A stretch of 9,813 nt of DNA, from positions 1 through 9,813 of the forward strand of contig MWDY01000204.1 in assembly GCA_002070755.1 (NCBI GenBank), written 5' to 3'. Below are positions 1 to 5,482 of the stretch, in pieces (within the stretch, counting starts at the first letter, position 1; each line of letters starts with the position of its first letter). Made by a program: the position numbers and the translations under genes. Source of the DNA: Spirochaetes bacterium ADurb.Bin110. GTDB taxonomy: Bacteria; Spirochaetota; Spirochaetia; Treponematales; Rectinemataceae. A model generated the notes under the pieces. That model was not told the DNA's origin and made no database searches. It was given only the letters and a program-made list of their open reading frames with translations.

Positions 1-1
1 A

Positions 2-778
2 GTGATCATCGACGAGTTTGCCGACTTGATGCAGACAACAGGCAAAGAGCTCGAAGCCACGCTTGCCCGTCTTGCGGCTATGTCCCGCGCGGTTGGCATA
101 CACCTTGTGTTAGCTACCCAACGACCCAGCATTGATGTCATAACCGGGCTCATAAAAGCCAATATCCCATCACGAATCGCCTTTATGGTCGCGAGCAAAT
201 TCGATAGCCGCACAATTATCGATATGGTAGGAGCCGAAAAACTCCTTGGTAGGGGCGACATGCTCTTCTCCGGTGCTCAGGATCCCTTCCCTGTCCGTAT
301 GCAAGGAGCCTTCGTTTCGGAAGAAGAAGTCGAGCGAGTTGTCGCACATGTCAAGACTCTTGGAGAGCCCGAGTATATCGATGAAGAAATTTTTGTAGAT
401 GAAGAGGAATCCGAAGAACCCACGCTATTCGACGAAGATGGTTCCGATCCACTTTTCGAAAAAGCCCTCGAAATCGTTCTTCAGCAAGGCAAGGCTTCGG
501 TGAGCTATATTCAAAGGCGGCTAAAGATCGGCTTCAATCGTGCGGCTCGCCTCGTCGAAATGATGGAAGATAAGGGCATCGTAGGCCCAGCACAGGGTTC
601 CAAACCTCGCGATGTGCTTAGAAACCCCGAAGTGTTCGATAGTCATGGTATGAACTCAAGCTTTAATTTAAACAGCAAGCCGCCTATTGGACCAAGCCTT
701 GATACAGGCTCGCGGCGACCAATTGCACAAGGACAAATAGGACAGGATGATCAGGATAAAGGCAGACTTTCTCAATGA
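2..778 (+). CDS. ftsK: DNA translocase FtsK/SpoIIIE, C-terminal part (5' truncated by window)
   Basis: This is the C-terminal 258 residues of a hexameric DNA pump that moves chromosomal DNA at the division septum. The visible part opens at the Walker B strand (VIIDEFADLM). The GTG at base 2 is an internal Val codon, not a start. The conserved motor segments LATQRPSIDVITGLIKANIP (about residues 37-56) and LLGRGDMLF (81-89) follow. An acidic linker rich in Glu/Asp lies at about 120-147. The winged-helix gamma domain, which in this family reads KOPS/SRS orientation sequences, spans about 148-207 and contains RLKIGFNRAARLVEMMEDKG. About 50 polar residues follow the usual GSKPRDVL end, which is longer than in many FtsK proteins. 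The N-terminal membrane domain and Walker A lie outside the window. G+C is about half, higher than in the downstream genes. The family call is very secure. Confidence 0.97.
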   Translation: MIIDEFADLMQTTGKELEATLARLAAMSRAVGIHLVLATQRPSIDVITGLIKANIPSRIAFMVASKFDSRTIIDMVGAEKLLGRGDMLFSGAQDPFPVRMQGAFVSEEEVERVVAHVKTLGEPEYIDEEIFVDEEESEEPTLFDEDGSDPLFEKALEIVLQQGKASVSYIQRRLKIGFNRAARLVEMMEDKGIVGPAQGSKPRDVLRNPEVFDSHGMNSSFNLNSKPPIGPSLDTGSRRPIAQGQIGQDDQDKGRLSQ

Positions 779-787
779 TTTTCATCA

Positions 788-928
788 ATGAGGGATAAAA
801 GTTTAGAAGTAGGCTGGGATGGCGGCGATAGACTTATTAAAGCACATCATATTCCTCTAATCGCATGGCGTAGCACGTACACGTATCGTGTCCAATATTC
901 TGCCTTGCGTTATGTTGACTTTGACTAA
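788..928 (+). CDS. 46-codon open frame downstream of ftsK; doubtful gene
   Basis: An ATG at 788 opens 46 codons that end at TAA 926-928, starting 9 bases after the ftsK stop. The product would be basic and aromatic (ends SALRYVDFD), with no membrane segment, signal peptide or family I recognise. There is no clear Shine-Dalgarno sequence before the ATG. The frame nearly fills the spacer, and its composition looks closer to ftsK than to the AT-rich genes that follow. It could be a small gene, the remnant of an older downstream gene, or chance. Confidence 0.15.
   Translation: MRDKSLEVGWDGGDRLIKAHHIPLIAWRSTYTYRVQYSALRYVDFD
879..891. repeat. Short inverted repeat ACACG-TAT-CGTGT
   Basis: Perfect 5-base arms (879-883 and 887-891) flank a 3-base centre, about 25-30 bases upstream of the putative promoter for the response-regulator gene. 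No T-run follows, so it does not look like an intrinsic terminator. It could be a small operator or chance. Confidence 0.25.
905..925 (+). repeat. Imperfect direct repeat, left copy (right copy 9357-9378)
   Basis: The left copy reads TTGC-g-TTAT-gt-TGACTTTGAC. The right copy at 9357-9378 reads TTGC-ta-TTAT-cc-TGACTTTGAC. The exact core is TGACTTTGAC (916-925 and 9369-9378). The two copies lie close to the two edges of the AT-rich block. A 10-base identity alone is expected by chance in a window this size; the extended match and the positions are the reasons to note it. Confidence 0.3.
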
Positions 929-949
929 ATCGAAATGTATCTTTAAAAA
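915..949 (+). promoter_or_regulatory. Candidate sigma-70-type promoter for the two-component genes
   Basis: Two overlapping -35-like hexamers, both TTGACT, lie at 915-920 and 921-926. Each has a -10-like hexamer 17 bases downstream: TATCTT at 938-943 for the first and TAAAAA at 944-949 for the second. Transcription would start around 950-956, leaving almost no leader before the ATG at 959. No Shine-Dalgarno sequence is seen before that ATG. The call rests on consensus matching alone. Confidence 0.4.
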
Positions 950-958
950 TAATTCAAT

Positions 959-2317
959 ATGAAACCCAAAATACTCATTGTCGATGATGAAGAAGGAATG
1001 AGAGTATCTCTTTCTGAGCTGCTCCAAAGCGATGGATATCTTACTGTTCCTGCGGATAGTGCAGATAATGCTTTGAGTTGCCTACATAATGAGAATCCAG
1101 ATTTCGCAATTGTAGATGTTCGCATGCCTAAGCGTGGTGGTTTGGATCTTCTTCGTGACTTACGATCGGCTTCTCCTAATCTCAAAATTTTTATGATGAC
1201 TGCTTATCCTTCAGTGGAGACTGCCGTTCTTGCGATGAAATGTGGTGCTGTAGATTTTTTTACCAAACCGCTCGATTTTGCTCGACTTCGTGAAGAACTT
1301 TATCAATATAGCAAAATGATTTTAGATACTCCTAATCATAATATCCGTCAAATGCCTCCAGATATGCTATATGGGGGAAGTTTGGCTATACTGAAGCTAA
1401 AGGAAACAATAGAGCGTATAGCGCCAACCGATGCACCTGTGATAATTACTGGTGAGAGTGGTACAGGGAAAGAGCTCGTCGCTGAAGCTATCCATTGTCG
1501 ATCTTTGCGTTCACAATTTCCTTTTAAAAAGATAAATTGTGCCGCTATCCCTGATTCGCTTCTTGAAAGTGAACTATTTGGATATGAGAAAGGAGCGTTC
1601 ACAGGTGCACAATCAAGAAAAGTAGGTCTTTTTGAGAGCGCAAATATGGGAACTGTTTTTTTGGATGAGATAGGAGATATGGATATTAGATTGCAATCCA
1701 AGCTCCTTCGTATTCTTCAAGGGGGAGATTTTAGGAGAGTTGGTGGCACAGAAGATCTCCATGTGAACATTCGAATAATCTCGGCAACCAATCAGAATCT
1801 GCCTGATCTAATACATAAAGGGCAATTCAGAGAAGATCTCTTTTACCGACTATCAGTCATCAGCGTAAATACTCCGCCTCTGCGAGAGCATATTGAAGAT
1901 ATTCCTCTCTTAGTAAAAAAATTTGTAGCTGATTTCTGTAGAGCCTATAACAAAAAGGAGCCAATTGTCGATGAGCAATTTCTTGATATTTTAAGAGCTC
2001 AAACGTGGCCAGGAAATGTTCGAGAACTTAAAAACTGCATAGAGCGTGCTATTATTTTTTGCGATGGTCAAAGACTAGGGCCTGAGCATTTACCCGAACA
2101 ATACAAAACACATCTTTGCAAAAATGATATATCTCCCGAGCATGAGAAAAGTAGCATTAATGAAGCATACCAGGATCTGCAACGCAAAATGATCATGGAT
2201 GCATTGTCTAAGACAAATGGAAACAAAACACAAGCAGCAAAATTGCTTAAAATTCCGCGCAGGACTCTCTATAATAAGCTTAATAAAATAGGCTTTGTAA
2301 ATGACGAAAGGTATTGA
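959..2317 (+). CDS. Sigma-54-dependent response regulator, NtrC family
   Basis: This 452-residue protein has the full three-domain NtrC layout. Residues 1 to about 120 form a receiver with the acidic pair D9/D10, phosphoacceptor D53, T81 and K103. About 138-370 is the sigma-54 AAA+ domain, with Walker A GESGTGKE (165-172), the sigma-54 contact loop GAFTGA (212-217), Walker B GTVFLDEIGD (231-240) and the WPGNVREL segment. A Fis-type helix-turn-helix lies at about 420-446 (NKTQAAKLLKIPRRTLYNKL). All key residues are present, so it should bind enhancers upstream of a -24/-12 promoter and drive open-complex formation when phosphorylated. It overlaps the kinase gene by 17 bases, which makes that protein its likely partner. 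The ATG gives an ideal receiver N-terminus but has no visible Shine-Dalgarno. The likely target is the -24/-12 promoter at 4404-4420 (inference). Confidence 0.95.
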   Translation: MKPKILIVDDEEGMRVSLSELLQSDGYLTVPADSADNALSCLHNENPDFAIVDVRMPKRGGLDLLRDLRSASPNLKIFMMTAYPSVETAVLAMKCGAVDFFTKPLDFARLREELYQYSKMILDTPNHNIRQMPPDMLYGGSLAILKLKETIERIAPTDAPVIITGESGTGKELVAEAIHCRSLRSQFPFKKINCAAIPDSLLESELFGYEKGAFTGAQSRKVGLFESANMGTVFLDEIGDMDIRLQSKLLRILQGGDFRRVGGTEDLHVNIRIISATNQNLPDLIHKGQFREDLFYRLSVISVNTPPLREHIEDIPLLVKKFVADFCRAYNKKEPIVDEQFLDILRAQTWPGNVRELKNCIERAIIFCDGQRLGPEHLPEQYKTHLCKNDISPEHEKSSINEAYQDLQRKMIMDALSKTNGNKTQAAKLLKIPRRTLYNKLNKIGFVNDERY

Positions 2318-4157
2318 ATTAAGGAATATCACTGCATTCTGTAAAGAGAGAGTACCCCTCAATAGCTTAAGCTTGAAAGTAGATCAAGGTACGGTGCATG
2401 CAATAATTGGAGAGCGTCGTTCAGGAAAATCAAGTATTGCTTCCTTGCTTGATGGCAACATGAGGCTCATGAATGGCGAAATAATAATCGATAGAAAAAG
2501 TCTTATGAAAATCAGTCCACAGATCATGATGCATGAAAAAGTGGGCGTCTTTCATCAGACTCCTAGAATTATTCCTACATTAACACCATGGGAGAATGTT
2601 GCATCAGGGCATATGAGTATTGGTATCTCAACTCATAGAATGCGCAACGAGATTGAGGAGAAGATTCTTAGCATATGTGAGAAATGGAACCTCCATCCTG
2701 ATCTTAGGTTGCCGGTATATAAGCTCAACAGAATTGAATCAACAGTTATAGAGCTTGCACGTGCTCTTATATTTTCGCCTATAGTTCTAATGATTGATGA
2801 ACCATTAGCAAGATTCACTTCTGATGAAGTACAGGTACTGTATTCAATAATTACCCAAATGAAGGGCTCAAAATGTTCCATATTATATGTTGCCTCTACT
2901 GTTGATGAGGTGCTTCACATAGCAGATGAGTTGTCAATAATCAAATCTGGAAAGATATTAGAAACACAACCCACAAGAAGTCTAGATCGAGAGGATATGG
3001 TCGATTTAGCATATTCGTTTAGTGAATCCAGAGAGGAGCTTGTTAGCAAGAATATCCGACTACTTAAATATAAGAAATACAATGAGGAGATTATCTCAAA
3101 TCTTCCATTAGGAATGATTTTCTTTGATGGTGAAGGGAATATCTATTTATCAAATCAGGCTGCTTTAGAGATTCTATCTATAAACCATCTTATCGGCTCA
3201 ATTACATCAGATGACTACAAAGCAACTTTTGAAGAGCATATCACGATGAGCGGTCTGCAAAACTCACTAGGTGAAGACATCTTAATTGAGATAATACAAG
3301 CGATGAAATCTGGAAAGCAGGGAATATGGAAACAATGGCCCACAACAAATGGAAAGTTTATTAATATTATGCTATATCCATTTCATGATAATCTTAAGCA
3401 ACTCGCTGGTACAATCCTCGTTCTCCAAGATGTAACAGAAGAAAAACTCACACGCGAGTATTTGACTAGGACAGACCGAGCTTCTTCAATAGCACAATTA
3501 GCAGCTGGGATTGTTCACGAGGTCAATAATCCTCTTGGGATTATTTCAAATTATGTCGAGCTTCTACTAATGAGGGCAAAAGATAATTATTCTAGAGAAC
3601 GTTTAGAAGTAATAAAAAAGGAGATCCAGAGAATAAGCAGCAGTATGCTGAGCTTGCTTTCGTTTTCTAGCATAGATTCTTCCACGCTAATGACTTTTGA
3701 TATGAATCAGGTAGTCTCGGAAACATTCTCCTTACTTGAATATGAGGCTAGGCGTCTCAAAATAGCTCTCAAGATAAATTTGCCTGGCGAACAAACCTTG
3801 GTCAAAATGGATCAATCACGGATTAAGCAAGTGCTAATAAATTTGATCTTAAATGCACTCGATGCTTGTAACGAAGGTGGTGAGATAATTGTGAGCCTAT
3901 ACAAGAAGGCGAATAATACTGTGCTCCTGCAGATTAGAGACAATGGGAAAGGTATTCCTAAGGAACGTATTTCAAGCCTATTTACTCCATTCTTAAGCGA
4001 AAAGAATAGCAAGGCCCATGCTGGATTAGGATTATTTATATGTAAGCAGATTACTGAAGCACATGGCGGTCGAATCTGGTGCGAAAGTCAACCAGGCTGT
4101 ACCACCTTTTTTATAGAGCTACCCTGCGAAGGACCAATATCTCCTATCAAAATATAG
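2301..4157 (+). CDS. Soluble sensor histidine kinase with N-terminal ABC-ATPase-like domain and PAS domain
   Basis: This 618-residue fusion has no membrane segment or signal peptide. Residues 1 to about 230 resemble the first cassette of RbsA/MglA sugar importers. They include the P-loop GERRSGKSS (37-45), Q-loop VFHQ (83-86), a Walker B-like MIDEPLARFT (164-173) and the EVLHIADELSIIKSGKI segment. The ABC signature is replaced by LNRIE before VIELARAL, and the H-loop His is missing (YVASTVDEV). A PAS domain spans about 258-380 (NLPLGMIFFDGEGNIYLSNQ). A NtrB-like dimerisation domain carries the phospho-acceptor H406 in HEVNNPLG. The ATP-binding domain has N518, DNGKG (547-551) and GLGL (575-578), so kinase activity should be intact. 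It overlaps the response-regulator gene by 17 bases. I infer a cytosolic kinase whose input domain derives from a transporter ATPase and may sense nucleotide state or contact a permease. Confidence 0.92.
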   Translation: MTKGIELRNITAFCKERVPLNSLSLKVDQGTVHAIIGERRSGKSSIASLLDGNMRLMNGEIIIDRKSLMKISPQIMMHEKVGVFHQTPRIIPTLTPWENVASGHMSIGISTHRMRNEIEEKILSICEKWNLHPDLRLPVYKLNRIESTVIELARALIFSPIVLMIDEPLARFTSDEVQVLYSIITQMKGSKCSILYVASTVDEVLHIADELSIIKSGKILETQPTRSLDREDMVDLAYSFSESREELVSKNIRLLKYKKYNEEIISNLPLGMIFFDGEGNIYLSNQAALEILSINHLIGSITSDDYKATFEEHITMSGLQNSLGEDILIEIIQAMKSGKQGIWKQWPTTNGKFINIMLYPFHDNLKQLAGTILVLQDVTEEKLTREYLTRTDRASSIAQLAAGIVHEVNNPLGIISNYVELLLMRAKDNYSRERLEVIKKEIQRISSSMLSLLSFSSIDSSTLMTFDMNQVVSETFSLLEYEARRLKIALKINLPGEQTLVKMDQSRIKQVLINLILNALDACNEGGEIIVSLYKKANNTVLLQIRDNGKGIPKERISSLFTPFLSEKNSKAHAGLGLFICKQITEAHGGRIWCESQPGCTTFFIELPCEGPISPIKI

Positions 4158-4198
4158 ATTTATTTATTAACAATGATGTTGGGTAAATAATTCCTCAT

Positions 4199-4225
4199 TC
4201 TGATGGTGTATAATCAGATTTGTAA
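4199..4225 (+). terminator. Weak hairpin after the kinase gene
   Basis: TCTGAT (4199-4204) pairs with ATCAGA (4213-4218) around an 8-base loop, followed by a short T-rich stretch broken by G. It lies about 40 bases after the kinase stop and could end the two-component transcript, but a 6-bp stem with a poor U-tract is weak. Confidence 0.2.
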
Positions 4226-4232
4226 TTGTAGC

Positions 4233-4273
4233 TGTGCCATTAAAAGCACATTAGCTAGCATATGATGTGCTAA
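4233..4273. promoter_or_regulatory. Candidate upstream activator sites for the NtrC-type regulator
   Basis: Three related half-sites cluster here: TGTGC (4233-4237), GCACA (4246-4250) and TGTGC (4266-4270). The first two form TGTGC-N8-GCACA. The second and third sit inside AGCACAT-N13-ATGTGCT. A further TAGCA-N7-TGCTA (4256-4272) is a 17-base dyad of the size NtrC-family proteins bind. The cluster lies about 160-200 bases upstream of the inferred sigma-54 start near 4431, the usual enhancer distance. Binding by the regulator encoded at 959-2317 is inferred, not shown. Confidence 0.45.
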
Positions 4274-4292
4274 TTGTTGAACAATGAATCAT

Positions 4293-4305
4293 AATCAAGG
4301 TTTTT
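4293..4305 (+). promoter_or_regulatory. IHF-like DNA-bending site
   Basis: AATCAAGGTTTTT matches the IHF consensus WATCAANNNNTTR at all specified positions except the last. It lies between the candidate activator sites and the sigma-54 promoter, where IHF or HU often bends DNA in such systems. The region is AT-rich, so a chance match is quite possible. Confidence 0.25.
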
Positions 4306-4325
4306 ATTTTGTATATTTCTGATAC

Positions 4326-4347
4326 TAAGATAAGGATGATTATCTTA
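4326..4347. repeat. Perfect AT-rich palindrome TAAGATAA-N6-TTATCTTA
   Basis: Eight-base perfect arms (4326-4333 and 4340-4347) surround GGATGA. It sits about 85-105 bases upstream of the inferred sigma-54 start and is followed by ATTTATT. It may be an operator for a second regulator, a weak terminator for the upstream kinase transcript, or a DNA-geometry element. Confidence 0.4.
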
Positions 4348-4385
4348 ATTTATTAAAATAAAAAGAATTAATTTTAAATTGAAAT

Positions 4386-4398
4386 ATAAAGAATCGAT
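4386..4398 (+). repeat. 13-base exact direct repeat, left copy (right copy 9213-9225)
   Basis: ATAAAGAATCGAT occurs here, just upstream of the sigma-54 promoter, and again at 9213-9225 across the stop codon of the permease gene. After one mismatch, two further bases (AC) match. The copies therefore bracket the whole transport operon. One such pair is roughly what chance allows in a 10-kb AT-rich window, so meaning is uncertain. Confidence 0.3.
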
Positions 4399-4403
4399 GA
4401 CAA

Positions 4404-4420
4404 TTGGCATCAAATTTGCT
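4404..4420 (+). promoter_or_regulatory. Sigma-54 (-24/-12) promoter of the transport operon
   Basis: TTGGCATCAAATTTGCT matches the sigma-54 consensus YTGGCACGNNNNTTGCW closely. TTGGCA is followed by T where C is usual, and TTGCT is exact. GG (4406-4407) and GC (4418-4419) are separated by exactly 10 bases, the spacing sigma-54 requires. Transcription should start near 4431, giving a leader of about 29 bases that holds the Shine-Dalgarno at 4447-4452. A sigma-54 activator with an intact GAFTGA loop is encoded about 2 kb upstream, which strongly supports function. Confidence 0.82.
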
Positions 4421-4446
4421 ATAAAGCTTACTATCTGCTATTTTGT

Positions 4447-4452
4447 AGGAGG
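4447..4452 (+). promoter_or_regulatory. Strong ribosome binding site AGGAGG
   Basis: A complete AGGAGG lies 7 bases before the ATG at 4460. It fixes the start of the binding-protein gene there. The in-frame TTG at 4379 lies upstream of the sigma-54 promoter and would spoil the signal peptide. Confidence 0.9.
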
Positions 4453-4459
4453 TTTTTAT

Positions 4460-5392
4460 ATGAAGAGAATTTTGATTGTTGTTCTAAGTCTGGCTGTTTT
4501 ATTAGGAGGCGCATTTGCTCAAGCTAAAAAAAGCGTTGCAGTATGTCTTCCTGGTTCAGTAGAGTTTTTTGCTGTTGAGCGTAAAGGAATGGACCAAGCT
4601 GCTGCTAAGTATAACATTGCTCTTACATACGCTGATGCTGAATGGGATGCTGGAAAGCAACTCAATCAAGTGGAAAATTTTGTATCAAAAAAGGTTGATG
4701 CTATTATGCTATGTTCCTGCGATCCCCAGGCGCTTTTACCTGCTGTGAAAATGTGCAATGATGCCAATATTCCCTTGATCACTTTTACTAATACAATAGG
4801 GCCAGATCCGACGGGACAATATCCTGGGGTCGTTACTTTTATTGGTATAAATGACAAGACTTACGGGATAATGATGGGTCAAATGGCGGCTAAGTTACTT
4901 GGTGATCGACCTGCAAATATCGTTCTTATTGAAGGTGAGCCTGGAACGAGCGCCCAACGCCTTCGAAGTGATGGTTTCAAAGCAGAATTAGCCAAGTATC
5001 CCAAATACAAAATCGTTTATAGTCAGGCAATTCCAGGTTGGACTAGAGAAGGTGCACTAGCTGCAATGGAAGCTTTTCTTCAGACAAAACAACCTTTTGA
5101 TTTGGTGTCTGCGGAATGGACAGATGGAGCAATAGCTGCCGCCAAAGCGATTAGAGAGGCCGGATTAAAAGGCAAATACGTCACTGCGCTAGAATATTCT
5201 AAAGCACTACAAGCTGAGATTAAGGCAGGAAATGTTCAAATGACCGCGTTTGCTTCTATCATTAATATTGGCTATACTGCTGTTGAGACCACAGCGAATT
5301 ATCTAGCTGGCAAAAAGGTACCAACATTTGTTGAAATAGTTCCAGTCTTTGTTGATAAGTCAAATGTCGATCAATATGTGCCTGAAATGTAA
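4460..5392 (+). CDS. Periplasmic sugar-binding protein of an ABC importer (RbsB-like)
   Basis: This 310-residue secreted protein has a typical signal peptide (MKRILIVVLSLAVLLGGAFA), probably cut after A20. There is no lipobox Cys. The mature part has the type I periplasmic-binding fold of the ribose/galactose group: a first strand KKSVAVCLPG, a partner helix at FFAVERKGMDQAAAKY, the repeated GKQLNQVENFVSKKVDAIMLC unit, and a hinge region around NIVLIEGEPGTSAQRLRSDG. Its length matches the family. It should capture a sugar or related small ligand and deliver it to the permease encoded at 8203-9216. The substrate cannot be read from sequence. It is the first gene after the -24/-12 promoter and has the strongest Shine-Dalgarno here, and a large hairpin follows it, consistent with the high expression such proteins need. 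Confidence 0.93.
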   Translation: MKRILIVVLSLAVLLGGAFAQAKKSVAVCLPGSVEFFAVERKGMDQAAAKYNIALTYADAEWDAGKQLNQVENFVSKKVDAIMLCSCDPQALLPAVKMCNDANIPLITFTNTIGPDPTGQYPGVVTFIGINDKTYGIMMGQMAAKLLGDRPANIVLIEGEPGTSAQRLRSDGFKAELAKYPKYKIVYSQAIPGWTREGALAAMEAFLQTKQPFDLVSAEWTDGAIAAAKAIREAGLKGKYVTALEYSKALQAEIKAGNVQMTAFASIINIGYTAVETTANYLAGKKVPTFVEIVPVFVDKSNVDQYVPEM

Positions 5393-5406
5393 CTTATTTT
5401 AGCGAT

Positions 5407-5445
5407 ATTAATAGCGAGGACCTTTTTAAGATTCTCGCTATTAAT
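5407..5445 (+). terminator. Large intercistronic hairpin after the binding-protein gene
   Basis: ATTAATAGCGAG (5407-5418) pairs perfectly with CTCGCTATTAAT (5434-5445). A G-U and an A-U pair can extend the stem inward, leaving a loop of about 11 bases. There is no run of T after the stem, so it is a poor full terminator. In binding-protein operons such stems often protect the upstream message or partly attenuate transcription of downstream genes, giving excess binding protein. That role is inferred here. Confidence 0.6.
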
Positions 5446-5469
5446 CATCTTGACCACATAATATAAGAT

Positions 5470-5474
5470 AGGGG
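5470..5474 (+). promoter_or_regulatory. Ribosome binding site AGGGG before a TTG start
   Basis: AGGGG lies 8 bases upstream of TTG 5483 and supports this non-ATG start. The next in-frame ATG would remove 12 residues, including the first beta strand (RIAVQLMI). Confidence 0.6.
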
Positions 5475-5482
5475 TTGATTAG

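Noticed and set aside
4379..4459. 27-residue N-terminal extension of the binding protein from an upstream TTG
   Set aside because: It would begin upstream of the sigma-54 promoter, lacks a Shine-Dalgarno, and would bury the signal peptide. ATG 4460 has AGGAGG at ideal spacing.
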